Shown here: one piece after another, positions 33,875 through 43,572 of the stretch | Layout: every line of letters begins with the position of its first letter | Numbering within the stretch: position 1 is the first letter of the stretch | Source: Lachnospiraceae bacterium A2 | GTDB taxonomy: Bacteria > Bacillota > Clostridia > Lachnospirales > Lachnospiraceae | Direction of reading: 5' to 3' | NCBI GenBank assembly: GCA_000403315.2 | Contig: KE159640.1 | Location: 263,362 to 327,361 of the forward strand | Length of the DNA stretch: 64,000 bases | The notes under the pieces: model-generated | The model's database searches: none | The model's input: the letters and a program-made list of their open reading frames with translations, nothing else | What the model was told of the DNA's origin: nothing | Position numbers and translations under genes: made by a program

Positions 33875-35224
33875 ATGGAACTAATTTTAGAAAAATGGGA
33901 AGAAATATTATTGACTGTAAAAGAAGAACATGAACTTACCGATATTTCCTTCAATGCCTGGCTGAAACCATTAAGTATCTGCAACATTGACGGCTCAAAG
34001 CTTTATATCCTGGTTCCATCCGAACAAATGGGGATTAACTACATTACGAAAAAGTACAAACTTCCTATTGAAGTAGCCATTGAAGAAATTACGGGAATTA
34101 AATATGAACTGGAATTCATCCTGCCAGAACAGGCGGAACGCTTAAAGTCCTTCCGCAGCAGGAGCCCGGAATTCCTGCAAAGTACAGAAAAAAGCAACCT
34201 GAACCCGAATTATACCTTTGAAAGCTTCGTAGTCGGAAAGAATAATAAATTTGCACATGCTGCAAGCCTTGCAGTGGCAGAATCCCCCGGGGAAGTTTAC
34301 AACCCGCTCTACATTTACGGAGGCCCGGGGCTTGGGAAAACCCACTTAATGCAGTCAATCGGCCACTTTATATTACAGCAGCAGCCAGAAAAAAGGGTGA
34401 TTTACGTAACCTCGGAGGAGTTTACCAACGAGGTTATTGACTCTATCCGTAACGGGAATGCCTCTGCCATGACAAAGCTGCGGGACAAATACCGCACCGT
34501 AGACGTGCTGATGATTGACGACGTGCAGTTTATTATAGGGAAGGAAAGCACGCAGGAAGAATTTTTCCATACCTTCAATGTGCTCCATTCCGCAGGGAAA
34601 CAGATTATCCTATCCTCCGACAAGCCGCCGAAAGAAATGGAAACCTTGGAAGAACGGATCCGTTCCCGTTTTGAATGGGGTCTTTTAGCAGATATCGGCT
34701 ACCCCGATTATGAAACGAGGATGGCCATTTTAAGGAGGAAACAAGAAGTTGACGGGTTCCATCTGGATGATGAAATCCTTGATTATATTGCAAGCAACAT
34801 CAAATCAAACATCCGGGAGCTGGAAGGGGCTTTAAACAAACTTTTGGCTTTTTCCAACCTGGAACACACTGAAATCACCATGGACATTGCGGTCCACGAG
34901 CTGCAGAACATTATCTCCCCGGACAAGCCGAAGGAAATTACCCCCCAGCTTGTCATTGAAATCGTGGCGGAACACTTTAACATTTCCACTGACCAGATGA
35001 TTTCCAAGAACCGGAGCAGCGAAATCGCAAAGCCCAGGCAGATTGCCATGTACCTTTGCAAGAACATGACTTCTGCCCAGTTAGAAACCATTGGCGCGCT
35101 CCTTGGCGGCAGGGACCATTCCACTATTATCCATGGGATTAAAAAGATTACAGAAGAATATAAGAACGATGAAAATTTCAACCACCTAATCGAAACCATT
35201 AAGAAAAAAATCAACCCAAATTAA
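33875..35224 (+). CDS. dnaA: Chromosomal replication initiator DnaA
   Basis: This 449-residue AAA+ initiator begins MELILEKWEEILLTVKEEHE (domain I). It has YTFESFVVGKNNKFAHAASL, Walker A GGPGLGKTHL, Walker B VLMIDDVQF and the box-binding signature GGRDHSTIIHGI in domain IV. The ATG at 33875 is 6 bases after GGAG; a TTG and an ATG just upstream are too close to that site. It binds the boxes on both sides of its own gene. Confidence 0.97.
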   Translation: MELILEKWEEILLTVKEEHELTDISFNAWLKPLSICNIDGSKLYILVPSEQMGINYITKKYKLPIEVAIEEITGIKYELEFILPEQAERLKSFRSRSPEFLQSTEKSNLNPNYTFESFVVGKNNKFAHAASLAVAESPGEVYNPLYIYGGPGLGKTHLMQSIGHFILQQQPEKRVIYVTSEEFTNEVIDSIRNGNASAMTKLRDKYRTVDVLMIDDVQFIIGKESTQEEFFHTFNVLHSAGKQIILSSDKPPKEMETLEERIRSRFEWGLLADIGYPDYETRMAILRRKQEVDGFHLDDEILDYIASNIKSNIRELEGALNKLLAFSNLEHTEITMDIAVHELQNIISPDKPKEITPQLVIEIVAEHFNISTDQMISKNRSSEIAKPRQIAMYLCKNMTSAQLETIGALLGGRDHSTIIHGIKKITEEYKNDENFNHLIETIKKKINPN

Positions 35225-35226
35225 AC

Positions 35227-35546
35227 CTGATGGCCCGGTCAGGCATTTCCTGCATATGTGGATAACTTCCTTTAAAATCTGTGGAAAGCGCCTGATAACG
35301 TGCATATTCATCCACATAAGGGAAATTTACCCATAACTGCTTTTTTTACCTGCTTTAAGTTATTCACAGCTTGTCCCTGCCCTTTCAAGGCAGAATTCAC
35401 AGGGTTATACAGCTCCAAAAAACCCTGGAACCCCCTAAAGTACAGGCTTTAAGGATTTATTCACTTATGAACAGGCCCTATTACGGTTAAGATGAATCTC
35501 TTAAATATTATTTTATCTTCAAGCTCAGGAAGGAGTTATTCACACT
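35227..35546. promoter_or_regulatory. oriC, right subregion (dnaA-dnaN gap)
   Basis: A perfect inverted DnaA box lies at 35257-35265. TTATTCACA boxes lie at 35360 and 35536, and TCATCCACA lies near 35309. The box at 35536 falls between the dnaN ribosome binding site and its start codon, so DnaA could also affect dnaN expression. A small CCTGA/TCAGG hairpin at 35227-35244 may end dnaA transcription. This second cluster makes the origin bipartite, as in Bacillus. Confidence 0.8.
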
Positions 35547-36659
35547 ATGAAAATTATCTGTTCCAAACAAAACCTACTGCATGGCGTTACCACTGTATCA
35601 AAAGCAGTGCCCTCCAGGACTACCATGGCTATCTTAGAATGCATCCTGATTGACGCATCCACCAATGAAATAAAGTTAATGGCAAACGATACGGAACTTG
35701 GGATTGAAACCATTATTGAAGGGGTTATCAAAGAACATGGAGTGATTGCTTTAGATGCCAGGATGTTTTCAGAAATTGTAAGGAGATTTTCAGACGATGA
35801 CGTTACGATTGAAGCAGACGCTTCTTATAAAACATTGATTACCTGTGGAAATGCAAAATACGATATTATTGGGAAGTCCGGGGAAGATTTTTTTTATATC
35901 CCGTATATAGAAAAAAACAAGCCGGTTGCAATTTCCCAGTTTACCTTAAAGGAAGTGATAAGGCAGACAATTTTTTCTATCTCAGATAATGACAACAATA
36001 AGCTTATGACAGGGGAGCTTTTTGAAATAAAGGAAAACCAGCTAAAAGTAGTATCTTTGGACGGACACCGCATCTCCATACGGAATATTGTGCTGAAAGA
36101 AAATTATGAAAACTGCAAAGCTGTTGTCCCTGGAAAAACTTTGCAGGAAGTAAGCAAGATCTTGTCCGGGAACATTGAAGACATTGTAAATATGTTCTTT
36201 ACGGATAATTATGTAATTTTTGAATTTGATAAGACAACGGTAGTATCCCGTCTGATTGAAGGGGAATATTTCAGGATTGAGCAGATGCTTTCTTCTGATT
36301 ATGAAACGAAAATTAAAATTAATAAGAGGGGGCTTTTAGACTGTATTGACCGGACTATGCCGCTGGTAAAAGAAGGGGATAAAAAGCCGATTATTATGAA
36401 TATTACGGAAGGGAATATGGAAATGAAAATCAAGTCCTTTGCCGGGACAATGAATGAAAATATTTCCATCCAGAAGGACGGGAAGGATATTATGATTGGT
36501 TTTAACCCGAAATTCTTTATTGACGCGCTGCGGGTAATTGACGAGGAGGAAATTACCCTTTATATGGTAAACCCGAAAGCGCCCTGTTTTATCAAGAACG
36601 ATAATGAAACATTTATATATTTAATCCTGCCGGTTAATTTCAATGCGGCTTCCAGTTAA
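35547..36659 (+). CDS. dnaN: DNA polymerase III beta sliding clamp
   Basis: This 370-residue protein has three clamp domains. It begins MKIICSKQNLLHGVTTVSKA and ends with YLILPVNFNA. Characteristic parts are ALDARMFSEIVRRF and FFYIPY in domain I/II. It tethers polymerase to DNA. AAGGAG precedes the ATG. Confidence 0.97.
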   Translation: MKIICSKQNLLHGVTTVSKAVPSRTTMAILECILIDASTNEIKLMANDTELGIETIIEGVIKEHGVIALDARMFSEIVRRFSDDDVTIEADASYKTLITCGNAKYDIIGKSGEDFFYIPYIEKNKPVAISQFTLKEVIRQTIFSISDNDNNKLMTGELFEIKENQLKVVSLDGHRISIRNIVLKENYENCKAVVPGKTLQEVSKILSGNIEDIVNMFFTDNYVIFEFDKTTVVSRLIEGEYFRIEQMLSSDYETKIKINKRGLLDCIDRTMPLVKEGDKKPIIMNITEGNMEMKIKSFAGTMNENISIQKDGKDIMIGFNPKFFIDALRVIDEEEITLYMVNPKAPCFIKNDNETFIYLILPVNFNAASS

Positions 36660-36704
36660 CCACAGGGATGTTTTATTAAGGATTTGGGGAATGATTGCAG
36701 AGCA

Positions 36705-36727
36705 CCCTTTTGACACCCTAATCTAAG
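36705..36727. repeat. Half copy of a repeat also found at 61.3 kb
   Basis: GCACCCTTTTGACACCCTAA followed by TCTA matches the arms of the palindromic element at 61312-61445. It lies in the 82-base gap between dnaN and yaaA. Confidence 0.6.
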
Positions 36728-36741
36728 AAAGGAAGAAAAAT

Positions 36742-36951
36742 ATGGAACAGATTAAGCTGAAAGGGGAATTCATTAAGCTGGGCCAGGCCTTAAAGGCTGC
36801 CAATCTGGTGGATTCCGGCGTTATGGCAAAATTAGTGATTCAGGACGGCCTTGTAAAAGTAAACGGGTCGGTGGAAACCCAGAGGGGGAAAAAATTAATT
36901 GGCGGGGATGTTGTTTCTTTTGAGGGGGAAACAATTGAGATTGTGCAATGA
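36742..36951 (+). CDS. yaaA: S4-domain RNA-binding protein YaaA/RlbA
   Basis: This 69-residue protein consists of one S4 domain: IKLGQALKAANLVDSGVMAK and VKVNGSVETQRGKKLIGGD. It sits between dnaN and recF in most Firmicutes, and its precise RNA target is not settled. It overlaps recF by 4 bases. Confidence 0.92.
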   Translation: MEQIKLKGEFIKLGQALKAANLVDSGVMAKLVIQDGLVKVNGSVETQRGKKLIGGDVVSFEGETIEIVQ

Positions 36952-38039
36952 TTTTAAAGTCTGTTGCTTTGAGCCAGTTCCGCAATTACAGTGATTTATT
37001 TCTGGAATTTGACAAAGGGACAAATATTTTGTATGGGGACAATGCCCAGGGGAAAACGAATATACTGGAGTCCGTCTATGTCAGCGGCACCACCCGATCC
37101 CATAAAGGGAGCAAAGACCGGGAAATGATACAGTTCGGGGAGGAAGAATCCCACATACGGACTGTGGTAGAAAAAATGGAAAAGGAATACCAGATTGACA
37201 TGCATATCAAAAAGGCACGCTCCAAAGGGATTGCCATTAATAAAGTGCCAATCCGGAAGGCCTCTGAATTGTTTGGTATCCTGAATATTGTGTTTTTTTC
37301 TCCGGAAGATTTGAATATGATAAAGAATGGCCCTTCGGAACGGAGGAGGTTTTTGGATTTTGAATTATGCCAGCTTGACAAAATTTATCTGTTCCAGCTT
37401 ACAAAATATAATAAGGCTTTGGCCCAACGGAATAAGCTTTTGAAGGATATCAATTTCCGGCCGGAACTGAGGGATACCCTTCCGGTCTGGGATATGCAGC
37501 TTATAGAGTATGGGAAAAAAATAATAGCTTCACGGAAGAATTTCGTGGGCCGGTTAAATGATATTGTACATGGGATACATAAGAAGATATCCGGCGGGAA
37601 AGAGGAGCTTTTCTTAAGCTATGAGCCGGATGTAGGAGAAATGGAATTTGAGGAGGAGTTATTGAGGAATCAGGAAAAGGATTTGAAATTTGGCATGACT
37701 TCTGTAGGCCCGCACAGGGATGACATGTGTTTTCTGAACCATGGCATTGACATCCGCAGGTTTGGTTCTCAGGGACAGCAGCGTAGCTGTGCGCTTTCTT
37801 TAAAACTTTCAGAAATAGAGCTGGTGAAATCATCCATAAACGAAACGCCTGTTTTGATTTTGGACGATGTGCTGTCAGAGTTAGACAGCAGCCGCCAGAA
37901 TTTCCTGTTAAACAGTATTCATGACATTCAAGCCATAATTACATGCACGGGGTTAGATGAGTTTGTGAAAAACAGGTTTGAGATTAATAAAGTTTTTAAA
38001 GTGGTAAATGGGACTGTAAAAGCTGAAAACAGCTTTTAA
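36948..38039 (+). CDS. recF: DNA replication and repair protein RecF
   Basis: This 363-residue ABC-type ATPase has Walker A GDNAQGKTNILE, signature SQGQQRSCALSLKLSE and Walker B VLILDDVLSELD. It loads RecA at gaps with RecO and RecR. The ATG overlaps the yaaA stop (ATGA). Confidence 0.96.
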   Translation: MILKSVALSQFRNYSDLFLEFDKGTNILYGDNAQGKTNILESVYVSGTTRSHKGSKDREMIQFGEEESHIRTVVEKMEKEYQIDMHIKKARSKGIAINKVPIRKASELFGILNIVFFSPEDLNMIKNGPSERRRFLDFELCQLDKIYLFQLTKYNKALAQRNKLLKDINFRPELRDTLPVWDMQLIEYGKKIIASRKNFVGRLNDIVHGIHKKISGGKEELFLSYEPDVGEMEFEEELLRNQEKDLKFGMTSVGPHRDDMCFLNHGIDIRRFGSQGQQRSCALSLKLSEIELVKSSINETPVLILDDVLSELDSSRQNFLLNSIHDIQAIITCTGLDEFVKNRFEINKVFKVVNGTVKAENSF

Positions 38040-38055
38040 GGATAGGAGGAATTTG

Positions 38056-39990
38056 ATGAGCACAAATACAAACACAAATGCGGAATATGGGGCAGACCAG
38101 ATTCAGATTCTTGAAGGGCTGGAAGCAGTGCGGAAACGGCCGGGCATGTATATTGGAAGTACTTCCCTGCGGGGGCTTCACCACCTTGTCTATGAAATTG
38201 TAGACAATTCGGTGGATGAAGCCTTGGCGGGATATTGTGATACGATAGAAGTGCATGTCTTAAAGGGCAATTGTATCCGGGTGACGGACAATGGCCGGGG
38301 AATCCCGGTGGGGATTAACCACAAGGCAGGCCTTCCTGCTGTTGAAGTCGTGTTTACAGTGCTCCATGCAGGCGGGAAATTTGGCGGCGGGGGATATAAA
38401 GTGTCCGGTGGGCTCCATGGAGTGGGGGCTTCTGTGGTAAATGCACTGTCCAATTGGCTGGAAGTTGAGATTTTTTCCGAGGGCAAGATTTACAAGCAGC
38501 GGTATGAGAGGGGCAACAGCATGTACCCCTTAAAAGTAGTGGGGGACTGCGACCCGGGGAAGACTGGGACACAGGTTACTTTTTGCCCGGACGGGAGCAT
38601 TTTTGAAGATACAGTATATGATTATGATACCTTGAAGCAGCGCCTTCGGGAAATGGCGTTCCTTACCAAAGGCATCCGGATCCGGCTGATTGATGAACGG
38701 GAAGGGCTGGAGCAGGAAAAGGAATTCCATTATGAAGGGGGCATTAAGGAATTTGTCACTTACTTAAACCGCAGCAAAGAAGCGCTTTATGGGGATGTGA
38801 TTTATTGTGAGGGGGAAAAGGACGGGGTATACGTGGAAGTTGCCATGCAGCACAACGATTCCTATAACGACGCTACGTATAGCTTTGTCAATAATATAAC
38901 TACGCCGGAAGGGGGAACCCATCTGGCAGGGTTCCGCAATGCGCTGACAAAGACCTTCAATGCCTATGCAAAGGCGAATAAGATTTTAAAGGAAAATGAA
39001 ACAGCCCTTTCCGGGGACGATATCCGGGAAGGCATGACGGCTATTATCAGCGTGAAAATACAGGAACCGCAGTTTGAAGGCCAGACAAAGCAGAAACTGG
39101 GGAACAGTGAAGCAAGGGGCGCGGTAGACAATGTCGTAAGCGAGCAGCTTACTTATTTTCTGGAGCAGAACCCGGCGGTGGCAAAGGCAATCTGTGAAAA
39201 ATCGCTGCTGGCCCAACGGGCAAGGGAGGCTGCAAGGAAAGCCCGGGATTTGACAAGGCGCAAAACTGCCCTGGAAAATACGTCCTTGCCGGGCAAATTG
39301 GCGGACTGCTCTGATAAAGACCCGAAAAACTGTGAAATTTTCATTGTGGAAGGGGATTCCGCTGGGGGTTCTGCCAAGACGGCAAGGAGCCGGGCCACCC
39401 AGGCTATCCTCCCTTTGCGGGGAAAAATCTTAAACGTGGAGAAAGCCAGGCTTGATAAAATTTATGGGAACGCGGAAATTAAGGCTATGATTACAGCCTT
39501 TGGCACAGGCATCCATGATGATTTTGACATTGCGAAATTAAGGTACCATAAGATTATTATTATGACGGATGCGGATGTGGACGGTGCCCATATCAGCACG
39601 CTGATGCTGACCTTTATGTACCGGTTTATGCCGGAACTGATTAAACAGGGCTATGTGTATCTGGCAAAACCGCCTTTATTTAAAATCGAGAAAAATAAGA
39701 AGATATGGTATGCCTATGACGAAGTGGAATTGGAGCAGATTTTAAGGGAAATCGGCAGGGACGGGAATAATAAAATCCAGCGTTATAAGGGTCTTGGGGA
39801 GATGGACCCGGAACAGCTTTGGGAAACTACCATGGATCCGGAAACCAGGATTTTGGAACGGGTGACAATCAATGATGAAACTGCCGCAGAAATAGACTTG
39901 ACATTTACGACCTTAATGGGGGATAAAGTGGAGCCCAGGCGGGAATTTATTGAAGCCAATGCCAAGTATGTGCAGAATCTGGATGTGTAG
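38056..39990 (+). CDS. gyrB: DNA gyrase subunit B
   Basis: This 644-residue type IIA topoisomerase subunit has the GHKL ATPase domain (GLEAVRKRPGMYIGS, NSVDEALAG, GLHGVGASVVNAL) and the TOPRIM domain (IVEGDSAGGSAK, DADVDGAHI). The C-terminus has RYKGLGEMDPEQLWETTMDP. The ATG at 38056 follows AGGAGG; an in-frame TTG one codon earlier is less likely. Confidence 0.97.
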   Translation: MSTNTNTNAEYGADQIQILEGLEAVRKRPGMYIGSTSLRGLHHLVYEIVDNSVDEALAGYCDTIEVHVLKGNCIRVTDNGRGIPVGINHKAGLPAVEVVFTVLHAGGKFGGGGYKVSGGLHGVGASVVNALSNWLEVEIFSEGKIYKQRYERGNSMYPLKVVGDCDPGKTGTQVTFCPDGSIFEDTVYDYDTLKQRLREMAFLTKGIRIRLIDEREGLEQEKEFHYEGGIKEFVTYLNRSKEALYGDVIYCEGEKDGVYVEVAMQHNDSYNDATYSFVNNITTPEGGTHLAGFRNALTKTFNAYAKANKILKENETALSGDDIREGMTAIISVKIQEPQFEGQTKQKLGNSEARGAVDNVVSEQLTYFLEQNPAVAKAICEKSLLAQRAREAARKARDLTRRKTALENTSLPGKLADCSDKDPKNCEIFIVEGDSAGGSAKTARSRATQAILPLRGKILNVEKARLDKIYGNAEIKAMITAFGTGIHDDFDIAKLRYHKIIIMTDADVDGAHISTLMLTFMYRFMPELIKQGYVYLAKPPLFKIEKNKKIWYAYDEVELEQILREIGRDGNNKIQRYKGLGEMDPEQLWETTMDPETRILERVTINDETAAEIDLTFTTLMGDKVEPRREFIEANAKYVQNLDV

Positions 39991-40060
39991 GCAGCCTGCA
40001 TCCCAGAGGGCAAGGCATAGCGGATGATGGGAATTCAGGAATATTAACGGAGGAAAATAG

Positions 40061-42691
40061 ATGGATGATAAAATATTTGACCGGGTGGATGACGTCGATT
40101 TAAAGAAAACCATGGAGAAATCATATATTGATTATGCCATGAGTGTCATTGCATCCCGCGCCCTGCCCGACGTGCGGGATGGGCTTAAGCCAGTGCAGCG
40201 GCGTATCCTTTATGCCATGATAGAATTAAATAACGGCCCTGATAAGCCCCACCGGAAATGTGCCCGTATTGTCGGCGATACCATGGGTAAGTACCATCCC
40301 CATGGGGACAGTTCCATTTACGGCGCATTGGTAAATATGGCGCAGGAGTGGTCTACCCGTTACATGCTGGTGGACGGCCATGGGAATTTTGGTTCTGTGG
40401 ACGGGGACGGGGCTGCGGCCATGCGTTATACGGAGGCCCGCTTAAGCAAAATTTCTATGGAAATGCTGGCTGACATCAATAAAGACACCGTTGATTTTGG
40501 GCCAAACTTTGATGAAACGGAAAAAGAGCCATTGGTGCTCCCCTCCCGGTTCCCCAACCTGTTAGTCAATGGGACGACGGGGATTGCCGTGGGCATGGCT
40601 ACCAATATCCCGCCCCACAACCTGCGGGAAGTGATTGGCGCGGTGGTGAAAATTATTGACAACCGGATTGAGGAAGACCGCGGCACAGAAATTGAGGAAA
40701 TCCTAAAGATAGTCAAAGGCCCGGATTTCCCTACCGGGGGCATGATTCTTGGGACTTCCGGCATTGACCAGGCTTACCGGACCGGACGTGGGAAAATCAA
40801 AGTCCGCGCCGTTTCTGATATTGAAGCCATGGCAAACGGCAAGAACCGGATTGTAGTGACAGAGCTGCCCTATATGGTAAATAAGGCAAGGCTGATTGAA
40901 AAAATTGCAGATTTGGTCCGGGACAAAAAGGTGGATGGCATTACGGATTTGCGGGATGAATCCAACCGGGAAGGCATGCGCATCTGTATTGAGCTGCGCC
41001 GGGACGTGAACCCAAATGTGGTTTTAAACCAGCTTTATAAGCATACCCAATTGCAGGATACGTTTGGGGTGATTATGCTTGCCCTTGTCAATAATGAGCC
41101 AAAAGTCCTGAATTTGAACGATATGCTGGGCTATTACTTAAAGCATCAGGAAGAAGTAGTAACCAGAAGGACAAAATATGAGCTGAATAAGGCGGAGGAA
41201 CGCGCCCATATTTTACAGGGGCTGCTTGCTGCCTTAGACCATATTGACGAAGTAATCAGCATTATCCGGGGCAGCCAAAATGTGCAGCTTGCCAAAGCAA
41301 AGCTGATGGAGCGGTTTGCCTTTTCCGACGCGCAGGCACAGGCAATTGTAGATATGCGGCTCCGTGCCCTGACAGGCTTGGAACGCGGCAAGCTGGAAGC
41401 GGAATATAACCAGTTGATGGAGCTGATTCAGGAATTAAAGTCCATCCTAGCAGACGAGAAAAAGCTTTTGGGCGTGATCCGGAAAGAAATCATGGCAATT
41501 TCTGATAAATTTGGGGACGACCGGAGGACTTCCATTGGGTTTGATGAGTATGATATTTCCATGGAAGACCTGATTCCAGTTTCCAATACAGTCATTACCA
41601 TGACAAAGCTGGGCTATATAAAGCGCATGAGCGTAGATAATTTCCGCAGCCAGAACCGTGGCGGCAAGGGCATCAAGGGGATGGAAACCATTGAAGATGA
41701 TTACATAGAAGAACTTTTGATGACAACTACCCACCATTTCCTGATGTTTTTTACCAATACGGGAAAAGTATACCGGATGAAGGCTTATGAAATCCCGGAA
41801 GCAGGCCGCACGGCAAGGGGGACGGCTATTATTAACCTGCTCCAACTGCAGCCCGGGGAAAAAATTACGGCGGTGATCCCCATTAAAGAATACAAGGACG
41901 ACCACTTCCTGTTTATGGCTACGAAAAATGCCATTGTAAAGAAAACGCCTGTGACGGATTATGCCAATGTCCGCAAAAAAGGTTTGGCTGCCATCAACCT
42001 TCGGGAAGAAGATGAACTGATCGAAGTAAAAATGACGGACAATACCAAGGATATGATTTTAGTGACGCGCTATGGGCAGTGTATCCGGTTCCATGAAACC
42101 GACGTAAGGAGCACCGGGAGGACTTCCATGGGCGTAATTGGCATGAACTTATCTGACCGGGATGAAGTCGTAGGGATGCAGATGAATACCCAGGGAGAAT
42201 ACCTGCTGATTGCTTCGGAAAAAGGCCTTGGGAAGCTGACAAGGATGGAAGAATTTACCCCACAGAACCGTGGCGGCAAGGGCGTAAAGTGCTACAAAAT
42301 TACGGAAAAGACCGGGAATATTGTAGGGGTAAAGGCTGTCAACCAGGAAAATGAGATTATGATGATTACCACAGAGGGCATTATTATCCGCATGAAAGTA
42401 GAGGGGATTTCTGTCCTTGGGCGGGTAACCTCCGGGGTGAAGCTGATGAACCTGGATGAGGATATCACGGTTGCCAGCATTGCCAAGGTACGGGAGGATC
42501 AGTCCCTGATGGATGAAGCCAACAAGGAGGAACTGCTGACAGAGGAAGAAGAAAAACTCAGTGCGGAGAAGGCAAAGGAAGCAGCGAAAAAGGTGGCTGC
42601 CCCGGCGGAAAGCACGGAAACGGATGAAGAACTGCTGAAAGAGCTTTTGGAACGGGCGGAAGCCGATCAGGAACAAGAGGAAGAAGCATAA
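40061..42691 (+). CDS. gyrA: DNA gyrase subunit A
   Basis: This 876-residue cleavage subunit has the quinolone-resistance region ARIVGDTMGKYHPHGDSSIY and the active-site Tyr in MRYTEARLSK. The six-bladed C-terminal DNA-wrapping domain includes a GyrA box of the form QNRGGKG. It ends in an acidic tail rich in Glu (AESTETDEELLKELLERAEA). It lies 70 bases after gyrB. GGAGG precedes the ATG. Confidence 0.97.
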   Translation: MDDKIFDRVDDVDLKKTMEKSYIDYAMSVIASRALPDVRDGLKPVQRRILYAMIELNNGPDKPHRKCARIVGDTMGKYHPHGDSSIYGALVNMAQEWSTRYMLVDGHGNFGSVDGDGAAAMRYTEARLSKISMEMLADINKDTVDFGPNFDETEKEPLVLPSRFPNLLVNGTTGIAVGMATNIPPHNLREVIGAVVKIIDNRIEEDRGTEIEEILKIVKGPDFPTGGMILGTSGIDQAYRTGRGKIKVRAVSDIEAMANGKNRIVVTELPYMVNKARLIEKIADLVRDKKVDGITDLRDESNREGMRICIELRRDVNPNVVLNQLYKHTQLQDTFGVIMLALVNNEPKVLNLNDMLGYYLKHQEEVVTRRTKYELNKAEERAHILQGLLAALDHIDEVISIIRGSQNVQLAKAKLMERFAFSDAQAQAIVDMRLRALTGLERGKLEAEYNQLMELIQELKSILADEKKLLGVIRKEIMAISDKFGDDRRTSIGFDEYDISMEDLIPVSNTVITMTKLGYIKRMSVDNFRSQNRGGKGIKGMETIEDDYIEELLMTTTHHFLMFFTNTGKVYRMKAYEIPEAGRTARGTAIINLLQLQPGEKITAVIPIKEYKDDHFLFMATKNAIVKKTPVTDYANVRKKGLAAINLREEDELIEVKMTDNTKDMILVTRYGQCIRFHETDVRSTGRTSMGVIGMNLSDRDEVVGMQMNTQGEYLLIASEKGLGKLTRMEEFTPQNRGGKGVKCYKITEKTGNIVGVKAVNQENEIMMITTEGIIIRMKVEGISVLGRVTSGVKLMNLDEDITVASIAKVREDQSLMDEANKEELLTEEEEKLSAEKAKEAAKKVAAPAESTETDEELLKELLERAEADQEQEEEA

Positions 42692-42713
42692 AATATTTGG
42701 TTGTTTACAGACT

Positions 42714-42763
42714 TAGGGGCTTGGGAAAATGTTTGCCCTTAAGGTTCTGTAAGCAGCCCCTTT
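42714..42763 (+). terminator. Stem-loop after gyrA
   Basis: AGGGGCT (42715) pairs with AGCCCCT (42755-42761) around a loop with further pairing, then TTTG. It is the likely end of the gyrBA transcript. Confidence 0.5.
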
Positions 42764-42806
42764 GTGGAAGTGCCAGCCTGCTGGGAAGGGGCTTCCTGCA
42801 TCAAGC

Positions 42807-43349
42807 CTATAATAACTCAGAGATTTTAATTGTTAATCCCTGGAATATTTGCACAGGGATTTCATCTTCAAAAGAATACAATTCAGAATTTTCGTTTTCT
42901 TCAAAAGAATAAACCTGCACAGCTTTTTTCATAGGGTTTACAATCCAATATTCCCGGACGCCAGCGGTACGGTATTTAAATAATTTGATAATATAATCTG
43001 TTGTGCTGCTGCTGGGCGACACAACCTCAATAATCCAGTCGGGCGCGCCCTTGCATCCCCGCTTAGATATTTTTTCTTTGCAGCAAATAACAGAAATATC
43101 TGGTTCTACCCAGGTTTTGTCATCTTGGTTGAGGTTTACGGCAAAAGGGGCTGGAATTACTTCACAGGCGCCTTTTTTTGTTTTTATATAGTGAAATATT
43201 GCATAGTGGAGCACGCTCACTAATTTTTGGTGTATATAGTCAGGCGGATCCATATTATAAAATTGCCCGTCAATCAATTCTGCCCGCTGGCCTTCTGGAA
43301 GGCTCCAGTAATCTTTTGTAGTGTAAGCCTGTTTTTGGGGGAACGGCAT
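42807..43349 (-). CDS. Uma2-family (DUF820) putative endonuclease
   Basis: This 180-residue protein has the restriction-endonuclease-like Uma2 fold. It shows YWSLPEGQRAELIDGQFYNM, the core WVEPDISVIC (Asp) and GAPDWIIEVVSPSSSTTDYI with the Glu-x-Val motif, then KLFKYRTAGVREYWIVNP. Uma2 proteins are widespread in cyanobacteria and Clostridia; their target is unknown. AAAGGATG lies before the ATG. It is isolated between gyrA and the surface-protein gene. Confidence 0.85.
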   Translation of the reverse strand: MPFPQKQAYTTKDYWSLPEGQRAELIDGQFYNMDPPDYIHQKLVSVLHYAIFHYIKTKKGACEVIPAPFAVNLNQDDKTWVEPDISVICCKEKISKRGCKGAPDWIIEVVSPSSSTTDYIIKLFKYRTAGVREYWIVNPMKKAVQVYSFEENENSELYSFEDEIPVQIFQGLTIKISELL

Positions 43350-43572
43350 AGTATCACATCCTTTTTCTGTAGTCTACCATATTATTTTTTTATGTGCCAG
43401 AACGTGTTTGAAAATTGTAAGAAGTATAGAAAGACATCTGTTTTTTATTGAAATTTTTATAGCAATTGCCAATAGTATCAGTTATAATAAACCCATAATA
43501 GGACGTGAAGTAGGACAAAGGGGTAACTTTATCACAAGAAATGTGAAAATAGGACAAGGAGAGTGTTATGGA

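Noticed and set aside
43408..43572. Upstream in-frame extension of the large surface protein
   Set aside because: It would bury the signal peptide behind 55 residues and has no ribosome binding site; ATG 43573 follows AAGGAGAG.
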